This document shows positions 7,927 to 14,281 of a stretch of 64,000 nt of DNA, one piece after another. Within the stretch, counting starts at the first letter, position 1; the number at the start of each line of letters is the position of its first letter. Below the pieces are notes generated by a model that saw nothing but the letters and a program-made list of their open reading frames with translations, did not search any database and was not told where the DNA came from. Source of the DNA: JANSWP01 sp041941305 (GTDB lineage: Bacteria; Bacteroidota; Bacteroidia; Chitinophagales; Saprospiraceae). The position numbers and the translations under genes were made by a program. The stretch spans positions 209,234 through 273,233 of the forward strand of contig JBGTQJ010000006.1 in the NCBI GenBank assembly GCA_041941305.1, read 5' to 3'.

Positions 7927-8177
7927 AATTTTTGTTTCCCTAAAAAGTTCTTGTTTCCCTAAAAAGGGAGCGATAAGATGGATGCGATTGGAGTATGGCT
8001 GATCGGTAAAAGAACCGACAGCCTTATTTACATCGTGTTTGAGTGTTCTTGCCTTTGGAAGGAACATTCACAGACTAACACTTGAAAACTTGAACAACAA
8101 AAACAATAAGAGCGCTGCTAATGCGAAATAGCGTTTTGTAAAAGGTGGCCAGATGTTAATGTCTGGCCGCTTTTTAA
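7927..8177 (+). ncRNA. candidate structured RNA B (~250 nt)
   Basis: The unit runs from the predicted start of promoter B to an intrinsic terminator at 8147-8177. It holds the tandem 16-nt repeat and a strong hairpin GGCTG-a-TCGGT / ACCGACAGCC (7997-8007 with 8014-8023), plus weaker stems. A 35-codon frame (ATG 7978, preceded by GGGAG) exists inside it, so it could instead be a message for a tiny peptide. It is best regarded as a regulatory RNA candidate or a short mRNA. Confidence 0.5.
8147..8177 (+). terminator. intrinsic terminator
   Basis: GGCCAGA (8147-8153) pairs with TCTGGCC (8162-8168), followed by GCTTTTT. It ends the transcript from promoter B. Confidence 0.85.
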
Positions 8178-8202
8178 AAGGGTTTTTATTATTCTTCCAT
8201 TA

Positions 8203-8240
8203 GGGGAATCACTCATGAATTTGATTGATCCCCCTTTTTT
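8203..8240 (+). terminator. second intrinsic terminator
   Basis: GGGG-a-ATCA (8203-8211) pairs with TGATCCCC (8226-8233) with one bulged A, followed by six T. Together with the one at 8147-8177 it isolates the lipoprotein gene from promoter B. Confidence 0.65.
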
Positions 8241-8289
8241 AAAGTTTATGTTCATAATTGTGAACGTGAAGTTATCTACCAAATTAAAT

Positions 8290-8502
8290 ATGAAAAAAGC
8301 CAGTGTAATCCTCCTGATACTTGCACTTGGATGTTTCTTTACTGCTTGTTCAAATTCCAATTCTAATAAGGAAGAAGAGGGAATATATGACGATACTGAA
8401 AACCTGGATGAAGAGCGTTTGTATGAAGAAGAATTGACAGAAGAAGATTCTCTTCCAGTAGATGACTTAGAAGAGCCAGATACTTTGAATGTTGAAAATT
8501 AG
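8290..8502 (+). CDS. small acidic lipoprotein
   Basis: ATG at 8290 is chosen over upstream in-frame starts because it opens a classical lipoprotein signal: MKKASVILLILALGCFFTAC, with cysteine 20 as the lipidation site. The mature chain is only ~50 residues, starts SNSNSNKEEE, and is dominated by glutamate and aspartate. No fold is recognised; it is probably an unstructured, negatively charged, membrane-anchored peptide. It lies in the direct-repeat promoter block but after two terminators, so its promoter is not obvious. The next gene follows 70 nt later. Confidence 0.75.
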   Translation: MKKASVILLILALGCFFTACSNSNSNKEEEGIYDDTENLDEERLYEEELTEEDSLPVDDLEEPDTLNVEN

Positions 8503-8572
8503 ATGAGTAATCCTTCTCATCAATCTTTATGGCAGCGTTCAAGAATTATTCTCCAGATTAAAACAACAACCT

Positions 8573-8788
8573 ATGCCTGTGACCAAAACACTTCGGACAC
8601 AACTATATTGGGAGGACTTCGAGGAAGTCTGTAATGAAGAGCTAATTCCGTTGCTTCAATCCCCGATAATGGAAATACCCGAATCAATCAAGGATTCTGA
8701 AGATACTTTTCAAAGCCTGTCAAAAAAGATCTCTTTTTGGAAAAGATGGTTTTTAAAACTTCATTTTTGGAAAAAAGATATCGGGTAA
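8573..8788 (+). CDS. hypothetical 71-aa protein
   Basis: The frame from ATG 8573 gives a 71-residue product with an acidic, helical first part (YWEDFEEVCNEELIPLL). Its tail is short, basic and tryptophan-rich (FWKRWFLKLHFWKK) and could lie on a membrane. I do not recognise it. Another frame beginning at ATG 8503 overlaps it for part of its length, but its composition looks less like coding sequence. It ends 13 nt before promoter C. Its co-location with the small lipoprotein suggests one short operon. Confidence 0.45.
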   Translation: MPVTKTLRTQLYWEDFEEVCNEELIPLLQSPIMEIPESIKDSEDTFQSLSKKISFWKRWFLKLHFWKKDIG

Positions 8789-8801
8789 TGTTAGAGGAAA
8801 A

Positions 8802-8835
8802 TTCAGAATTTCTTCAGAATCGGCTCGTAGAATTG
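8802..8835 (+). promoter_or_regulatory. direct-repeat promoter C (plus strand)
   Basis: TTCAGAA (8802-8808), 4 nt, TTCAGAA (8813-8819), 8 nt, TAGAATTG (8828-8835): the same architecture, with one mismatch in the -7 box (A for T). It faces a short stretch without a gene that ends at an intrinsic terminator. Confidence 0.7.
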
Positions 8836-8841
8836 CACTGT

Positions 8842-9060
8842 AATTTAAAGGGTAAAAAATTTTAGAGGCTGTTAATAGGGTTGACGCCTGGTGTTGCCCG
8901 GCAGTTTCAAAGTTCTTTTCAACTAATTACTTTCAGCGCAAGGGTTTCGTTCTATTAGATTATTCGCCTTTCCGAAGCCCTTGCCACAAAAATCTTACTG
9001 TCTAAAATATCTCTATACCTTCCTTGCCGGACGATGCTTATTCCGTCCGGCATTTTTTTT
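8842..9060 (+). ncRNA. candidate structured RNA C (~215 nt)
   Basis: Promoter C and the terminator at 9025-9060 bracket about 215 nt with no convincing reading frame. A 12-bp stem GCAAGGGTTTCG / CGAAGCCCTTGC (8938-8949 with 8973-8984, one G-U pair) and a smaller GCCtGG/CCcGGC hairpin near 8886-8902 are visible. The promoter-hairpins-terminator layout equals that of candidates B and F. Confidence 0.5.
9025..9060 (+). terminator. intrinsic terminator
   Basis: TGCCGGACG (9025-9033) pairs perfectly with CGTCCGGCA (9044-9052), followed by eight T. It ends the transcript from promoter C. Confidence 0.9.
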
Positions 9061-9086
9061 ATTTTTTTTTCAAAATGGAGCTATAA

Positions 9087-9120
9087 TTCAGATTTTCTTC
9101 AGATTTCCCCCTCTTATTTG
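9087..9120 (+). promoter_or_regulatory. direct-repeat promoter D (plus strand)
   Basis: TTCAGAT (9087-9093), 4 nt, TTCAGAT (9098-9104), 8 nt, CTTATTTG (9113-9120). The repeat half-site is a one-base variant, and TTTG is at the conserved position. It lies upstream of the DksA-like gene and the two-component genes, so it may give autoregulation. Confidence 0.55.
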
Positions 9121-9129
9121 TCTCAATAT

Positions 9130-9210
9130 TAAGAGCATGTTTAAATTTTTCCTTCCTGTGCCATAGGAATGCCTGTGGCACAGTTCGTAAAATTTTTAAA
9201 CATGCGCTTA
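9130..9210. repeat. compound palindrome upstream of the DksA-like gene
   Basis: Outer arms TAAGAGCATGTTTAAA and TTTAAACATGCGCTTA pair with one mismatch. Nested inside, CTGTGCCA (9156-9163) pairs with TGGCACAG (9176-9183). The structure fills the leader between promoter D and the ATG at 9227. It looks like a dispersed intergenic element and could hinder translation or transcription. Confidence 0.7.
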
Positions 9211-9226
9211 ATCAAAAACTAAAATC

Positions 9227-9820
9227 ATGATTTCAACTGCTGTCCTTCGCTATTCAGATGCTGAATTAGAAGAATTCAAAGCTGTAATTGATAAAAAACT
9301 AGAAAAGGCATTGAGACAATTAAATACGCTCAATGAACAAATCAACCACATTGCCGAAAAAATTGAAGAAGATGGTGACTGGATGGATGATTCTTCCAGT
9401 CATGGTGATTTGGAAATGTTGCAGACCATGGCGCATCGTCAAAGAAAACATATTCGAGACTTACAAAATGCTTTGCTTCGAATTAAATATAAAAATTATG
9501 GGGTTTGTGTTGTCACTGGTGAATTGATTGATAAACGTCGGTTGTTAGCAGTGCCAACCACCACTAAAAGTATGGTGGGGAAAAGTATGGCTGCTATGCC
9601 ACCTGCGGAAGAACAATCCAAACCAAAGTCCTCTATTAAGAAAATGGAGGCTTCCACTCACAAAATATATTCAAGGGTCATTCGAAAAATGAACGGTGCT
9701 CCACCATTGCCCAATACAGAATTTGAAGAGGAAGAAGACAATTATGAAGAGGAGGATGCTTCCGGAGAAGAAGCATTTGACTTTGATTCAATTGCAGATG
9801 ACTCTTATAGCGAGGACTAA
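9227..9820 (+). CDS. DksA/TraR-like regulator lacking zinc-finger cysteines
   Basis: A 197-residue protein. A coiled-coil hairpin (about 10-85) is followed by a segment aligned with the DksA/TraR zinc-finger region: KNYGVCVVTGELIDKRRLLAVP (about 88-109). Only the first of the four zinc cysteines remains, as in other Bacteroidota TraR-family proteins. The tail (about 155-197) is extremely acidic. DksA-type proteins reach through the RNA polymerase secondary channel and tune promoter choice. The family role is known; a polymerase role for this member is inferred. It lies downstream of promoter D and 73 nt before the response-regulator gene, with a hairpin between them, and may be co-transcribed with the two-component pair. 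Confidence 0.75.
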   Translation: MISTAVLRYSDAELEEFKAVIDKKLEKALRQLNTLNEQINHIAEKIEEDGDWMDDSSSHGDLEMLQTMAHRQRKHIRDLQNALLRIKYKNYGVCVVTGELIDKRRLLAVPTTTKSMVGKSMAAMPPAEEQSKPKSSIKKMEASTHKIYSRVIRKMNGAPPLPNTEFEEEEDNYEEEDASGEEAFDFDSIADDSYSED

Positions 9821-9850
9821 AATCAAAAGCAATTTTTTTTAACTACATTT

Positions 9851-9881
9851 AGGTGTCAGGTGCTTGGTGCATCTGGCACCT
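9851..9881 (+). terminator. hairpin between DksA-like gene and response regulator
   Basis: AGGTGTCAG (9851-9859) pairs with CTGGCACCT (9873-9881) with one G-U pair, followed by AATTTCTTT. The weak T-tract suggests partial termination, i.e. attenuation before the response regulator starting 12 nt later. Confidence 0.5.
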
Positions 9882-9893
9882 AATTTCTTTATC

Positions 9894-10571
9894 ATGAAAT
9901 TTTTAATCATTGAAGATGAGCCGGATTTGCTCAAATTAATTGTCCGCTATCTAAAGAACGAAGGGCATGTTTGTGAGCAGGGAACAACTTTCAGGGAAGG
10001 ATATAAAAAGGTGAATAATTATGAATATGATTGTGCAGTGGTGGATTTAAACCTCCCCGATGGTGATGGTTTAAAACTAGTGAAAATACTTAGAGAAGAA
10101 GCTCCCCAAACTGGAATTATCATCATTTCTGCTCGTGAAGGTTTGGAGGACCGAATCACAGGACTAGACTTTGGAGCGGATGATTATTTGACCAAACCAT
10201 TTAACTTATCTGAACTCAATGCTCGTATCAAAGCCATCCTGCGGCGAAAGACCAATCAATTTAATAATGAGCTGAATTTTGGAGAGCTGATCATTAATCT
10301 CGATGAAAGGAAAGTTACCGCAGCAAATACGATACTTCAATTGACTAAAAAAGAATACAATATCTTGCTCTATTTAGCTCGAAATAAAAATAGGGTCGTT
10401 ACCAAGGATAGCATTGCAGAGCATCTATGGGGAGACTATATGGATGATGCCGTTTCTTATGATTTTATTTATGCTCATGTCAAAAATCTTCGGAAAAAGC
10501 TGGCAGAAAATAATTGTGGTGAATATCTAAAAACAGTTTACGGCATAGGTTATAAATTTCAGGCAAATTGA
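9894..10571 (+). CDS. OmpR-family response regulator
   Basis: The start is ATG 9894, which opens MKFLIIEDEPDLLK; an upstream TTG start would add residues out of family. The receiver domain (1-115) has acidic pocket E7/D8, phosphoacceptor D51 (VVDLNLPDGDG), S79 and K101 (LTKPF). The C-terminal half is a winged-helix DNA-binding domain of the OmpR/PhoB type, with the usual TKKEYNILLYLA and VYGIGYKF motifs. Its stop overlaps the start of the histidine kinase gene. Proteins of this family bind direct repeats one helical turn apart. The 11-bp-period TTCAGAA repeats at six nearby promoters are therefore its most likely targets (inference). Confidence 0.93.
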   Translation: MKFLIIEDEPDLLKLIVRYLKNEGHVCEQGTTFREGYKKVNNYEYDCAVVDLNLPDGDGLKLVKILREEAPQTGIIIISAREGLEDRITGLDFGADDYLTKPFNLSELNARIKAILRRKTNQFNNELNFGELIINLDERKVTAANTILQLTKKEYNILLYLARNKNRVVTKDSIAEHLWGDYMDDAVSYDFIYAHVKNLRKKLAENNCGEYLKTVYGIGYKFQAN

Positions 10572-11539
10572 AGAATCTAAAACAATATTATACCATACCT
10601 GTCCTACTTTCCTTATTCACAGCTTTTTTGCTAGGTAGATATTTGTTCCCATCTGATTTTTATGCAGAAGCAGCCTTTTTGGCAATGGTTCCGCTTACGG
10701 TATTGGCAATTGGTTTTCGAGTCATTACCTATCAACGTATCAAAACCATTAGGAATCAACTCTATCAAATTCTGGAGACCCTTGAACAATTTGATGTAGA
10801 TGAACCAAAGAAGGTTCAATTTGAGAAATCTCCTTTCCCAATTTTTAATGAACTTAAAGAGTATTTGATTGAATTGATTGATCGAATTCGTGCCCACTAT
10901 CAGGCAAATAAGCAATTTACCCAAAATGCTTCCCATGAATTGCAAACGCCACTAGCTATCATCAAAGGACATGTAGAAATATTGCTACAATCCCCCAATA
11001 TTGGTGAAAAAGAAATTGAATCCTTGGCCATTGTTCTGCAAAACACCAATCGGCTATCAAAACTCAATAGTGCCTTAATTTTACTATCCAAAATAGAACA
11101 CCAGCGGTTTGGAGATACCCAAAAGTTGGATTTCACTAATGTCTCTATTGAAGTACTGAAAAACTTCCACGATTTAATTTATATTCAAGAACTAACCATC
11201 AAAAAGGATTTTCGAGAACCCTTTGAAGTTGAGATGAGCGAAACCCTTGCTGAAATCCTCATCGCCAATCTCGTACAAAATGCTATCCGACATAATATTG
11301 AAAATGGATTCATCGAAATTAAGGTAGATGCCAATAGTTTCACCATCAGTAATCCTGGGAAAGCTTTAAATGTTTCTACAGAAACCCTGTTCAAACGTTT
11401 TAAAAAAGAGTCAGATTCAGATGAAAGTCTTGGACTTGGACTTTCTATTATTCGCCGAATTTGTGAGCAATCCGGCTTAGATGTTTTTTATGATTGTAAA
11501 GGGGAGTTACATGTTTTGAGGATAGTTAGAATGGATTGA
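10568..11539 (+). CDS. sensor histidine kinase
   Basis: Translation probably begins at TTG 10568, which overlaps the stop of the response regulator (TTGA), a sign of translational coupling. Two membrane helices (about 11-25 and 36-52) leave almost no periplasmic loop, so it likely senses within the membrane or through a partner. The H-box is FTQNASHELQTPLAII with histidine 123. The ATPase domain has the N-box NLVQNAIRHN (about 232-241) and the G-box LGLGLSII. At 323 residues it is short and lacks a clear HAMP domain. Its partner is the adjacent OmpR-type regulator. Confidence 0.92.
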   Translation: MKNLKQYYTIPVLLSLFTAFLLGRYLFPSDFYAEAAFLAMVPLTVLAIGFRVITYQRIKTIRNQLYQILETLEQFDVDEPKKVQFEKSPFPIFNELKEYLIELIDRIRAHYQANKQFTQNASHELQTPLAIIKGHVEILLQSPNIGEKEIESLAIVLQNTNRLSKLNSALILLSKIEHQRFGDTQKLDFTNVSIEVLKNFHDLIYIQELTIKKDFREPFEVEMSETLAEILIANLVQNAIRHNIENGFIEIKVDANSFTISNPGKALNVSTETLFKRFKKESDSDESLGLGLSIIRRICEQSGLDVFYDCKGELHVLRIVRMD

Positions 11540-11544
11540 AATTG

Positions 11545-11575
11545 GCCCGAAAGATTTTCACAGCTTCTTTCGGGC
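11545..11575. terminator. hairpin between convergent genes
   Basis: GCCCGAAAGA (11545-11554) and TCTTTCGGGC (11566-11575) form a perfect 10-bp stem. It separates the kinase gene from the convergent secreted-protein gene; no T-run is adjacent. Confidence 0.65.
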
Positions 11576-11597
11576 TTCCTGTTTGTGCAGCGTTTTT

Positions 11598-13781
11598 TCA
11601 ATCAACAACTACTCTTCTTGTCACTACAAACGCTTCATTTGATATCGTCAACAAATAAGTTCCTGCAGTAAAGTTGCTTACTTCAATTGCTGTAGTATTT
11701 GAAATAGACTTTCCAGCCCAAACTTTTTTGCCCATAAGGTCGGTCAACTCAAGAGTCAAAACATTATGGGTGGGCAATTCGGTCAAATAAACCTGAATTC
11801 TATCGGAAGCTGGGTTGGGGAAAACCTTTATAGAGGCTTCCCATAATGCTTCTTCAGCATTTAGTGGATCTCCTGGTTCTACCTTGGTCAAGGTATTTTG
11901 TGAACGGTTGGTGTACCAGATGTATCCTTCTGGCCCAATTTTGAGTCCGGTGATTCCAGGTACCTCTGTATGGATTCTGCCCAATTCTGAAAAATTGTCG
12001 TCCATATCATAGACGATGATATCTCCATTGGCATAATCACTTACCAGTAAGCGATTTTCCATAATTTCAATACCACATGGGCGATCCAAGCCTGAATCAA
12101 TGATCACTTCCCAATCTACATTTCCGACTCTTGAGTGTTCTGTCAATTGTTCATTGATTAATGGTAAATTATTGGTCACGTTTCCAGAATTAATATCTAG
12201 CCTCAGAACGCGATCATTTCCATTATCGACTACATACATCCATCCTGTAGATTTATCCAAAAGCATGTGGCTGGGGACGTTTCCATCTCTTCGGGTTTTT
12301 ATCTCCTGATACCTGCGTACCAAAGCATCACCGTGATAAGAATTTCCAGGACCGTGGTCGTCAACAAAATCATACCGCACGATTTCTTCATGCCAGGTAT
12401 CATTGATCCAATAGACATTGTCTACTTCATGGGCAATACCCATGCTGTAGGGGCTTCCGTGCAACATATCCAGGTGGCTACCGTTACCACCAGAAGGTTG
12501 AGCATAAATAGCTGGATCGCTTGACCATAGTGTTGGACCAGTAAAAGATCCTCCAGCATGATTGGCATCCTGAATACCAGGAGCTGATGCCCAATTGAAA
12601 TTGTCTCCAAACTCCATGGCTGTAGGCAATGACATGAAATGCCAGGCATTGCCATCTACTCTTTGCCAGGTAGTTTGGTTTGCTTTTCCTGCATCAAAAA
12701 AAGTTACGGTACTTCCTCCACTGTTTTCTACACGTTCATTAATGACCCACAATTCGTTTTTACTTAAAATAGGGTAGAAATCCAGATCGGTAGGTTTGTC
12801 CAGTTGGTCAGAAGCATTGGCAACTTCCACGAATTGTGGATTTGTGAGCAGGTATTCTTGAATGCGGTTTGGAGGCGTCACCAATGGGAAGATTTCAATA
12901 TCAAATTCCAAGGTGTTGTTATCTGAAATTTCGTCAGAGGTTCCGTTTACAGCTGTGATTTCTACAGTTACAGTAACATCTCCAGTGATATCAGCTCCCC
13001 AGGGAGTTGGGTGTTCGAATTCGTATGAATCGAGTGTCTGAATATTTAATCCATCAATTGTTCCAGATGTAGCGCTTCCTCCTTCGGGAGTGTAGGTGAT
13101 TTCTATTGAATTGATGGTATTGAGACCATTATTTTTGAAAGTGCCTTTAATTGCAATAGGTGTTTGCTCTTCGGCAAAAGGAGGTGCGGTCAAATCTGTC
13201 AATCCAGCATCTAATTGTGAGGGCACTTCGACTACCACATTATCGATGGCAAAACCAAAAACATGTCCACCATCATCTGTGTAGAAAAAGCGAAAAGTGA
13301 CTGCACTTTCTCCTGAAAATTGTTCCAGATCCACAGTAATCGTTGGCCAGCCACCAGCTCCCTGCATTTCGTGAATAGTAGTCCAGTTTACACCACCGTT
13401 AGTAGAAGCTTCCACGGCTGCTTCTTCCGCAAAAGTTCCAAAAATACCACCAGAGTAGTAAGCATCGAATCGAAGCACTGCACCGGAAATATTGGTAAAA
13501 TCCAATGTGGGCAAGATCAAATAATCTGCACTTTTATCGCAATTGCATTTATTGTCGCTGGTTCCTGCTACTCTCTGAGAACCATTGTCAAACACCGTCC
13601 AAATCTGCCCGGACAGATTTCCGGGTGTAGTTACCAGCCAACCGCCATCCGAAGCATTGGATTCGACAGTCCAACCCGAAGGCAAGCTACCATTTTCAAA
13701 ATCTTCGGAAAGTAGCATTTGGGCCTGCATAAAACTGGGGAGAAAGCATATTAAGGTTAGTAAGTAAAGATATTTTTTCAT
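11598..13781 (-). CDS. secreted protein with choice-of-anchor-J-like and NHL-like domains, T9SS sorted
   Basis: ATG 13781 is preferred, giving signal peptide MKKYLYLLTLICFLPSFMQAQ; an in-frame ATG six codons upstream is possible. After the signal, FENGSLPSGWTVESN begins a jelly-roll domain of the choice-of-anchor-J type (about 25-190). A CARDB-like segment follows (NNGLNTINSIEITYTP, about 195-300). The middle holds a propeller-like region with YVVDNGNDRVLRLD and GPEGYIWYTNRSQN (NHL-type turns). The last ~80 residues, KVFPNPASDRIQVYL onward, are the type A sorting domain. It is probably attached to or released from the cell surface by T9SS. Substrate unknown. Confidence 0.85.
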   Translation of the reverse strand: MKKYLYLLTLICFLPSFMQAQMLLSEDFENGSLPSGWTVESNASDGGWLVTTPGNLSGQIWTVFDNGSQRVAGTSDNKCNCDKSADYLILPTLDFTNISGAVLRFDAYYSGGIFGTFAEEAAVEASTNGGVNWTTIHEMQGAGGWPTITVDLEQFSGESAVTFRFFYTDDGGHVFGFAIDNVVVEVPSQLDAGLTDLTAPPFAEEQTPIAIKGTFKNNGLNTINSIEITYTPEGGSATSGTIDGLNIQTLDSYEFEHPTPWGADITGDVTVTVEITAVNGTSDEISDNNTLEFDIEIFPLVTPPNRIQEYLLTNPQFVEVANASDQLDKPTDLDFYPILSKNELWVINERVENSGGSTVTFFDAGKANQTTWQRVDGNAWHFMSLPTAMEFGDNFNWASAPGIQDANHAGGSFTGPTLWSSDPAIYAQPSGGNGSHLDMLHGSPYSMGIAHEVDNVYWINDTWHEEIVRYDFVDDHGPGNSYHGDALVRRYQEIKTRRDGNVPSHMLLDKSTGWMYVVDNGNDRVLRLDINSGNVTNNLPLINEQLTEHSRVGNVDWEVIIDSGLDRPCGIEIMENRLLVSDYANGDIIVYDMDDNFSELGRIHTEVPGITGLKIGPEGYIWYTNRSQNTLTKVEPGDPLNAEEALWEASIKVFPNPASDRIQVYLTELPTHNVLTLELTDLMGKKVWAGKSISNTTAIEVSNFTAGTYLLTISNEAFVVTRRVVVD

Positions 13782-13966
13782 ATTTAAAAATAATTTCAAA
13801 TGTGTTAGGCATTAGAGAATGTGGGCAAAATTAATTTTTGCTGTTATCTTCAAGGCAAAAATTAGTTTATTCGGCTGGTTTGAAAGATTTTTTCTTGCCT
13901 AATGGCAAAATAACTGACAATCTAAAAGAGATAGGTTACTTTAATAATATTTGCTCCATAAGAATT

Positions 13967-14188
13967 ATGAAAGATGATACTAAATTAAAAGTCAAAGAAA
14001 TACTATTGAAATGTGTTTATGGAACTTTAGCTCGTGTAAAAAAGTATAGGTCACACCGTCCATTTCATATTGCATTACTAACCAAAGAAATAGTCAATGC
14101 TTCTTCCTTCGAAAGGTCATTTTCTACTTCTTTTGGTCAAGGTGCTGTAGAAGAAATATCAAGTCTTATTGCCATTGGAAATGGATAA
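13967..14188 (+). pseudogene. N-terminal fragment of a type II restriction endonuclease
   Basis: The best start is ATG 13967 (MKDDTKLKVKEILLK); the longer frame from 13838 probably contains leader sequence. The 73 residues include RPFHIALLTKEI and FERSFSTSFGQGAVEEIS. This combination of motifs is found near the N-terminus of type II restriction enzymes of the TdeIII/ApaLI kind (recognised from memory, not by search). Those enzymes are several times longer. Here the frame stops at TAA 14186-14188 right after SLIAIGNG and no further homologous sequence is evident before the next gene at 14282. No methyltransferase gene is nearby. I infer a decayed restriction-modification gene. Confidence 0.6.
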
Positions 14189-14281
14189 AGGCGCTTTTTC
14201 TGATAATTCCTACCTTTGCCAACCTCCAAATTTCCGAGCCAAAAATTCCTAACCAATATTACCATCAAATAACTTTGATAC

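Noticed and set aside
8503..8634. 43-aa frame from ATG 8503 overlapping the 71-aa gene
   Set aside because: Its residue mix is less protein-like than the frame at 8573 and the two cannot both be the main product.
13320..13715. 131-aa plus-strand frame
   Set aside because: It is an antisense shadow of the secreted-protein gene at 11598-13781, without start context or family signal.
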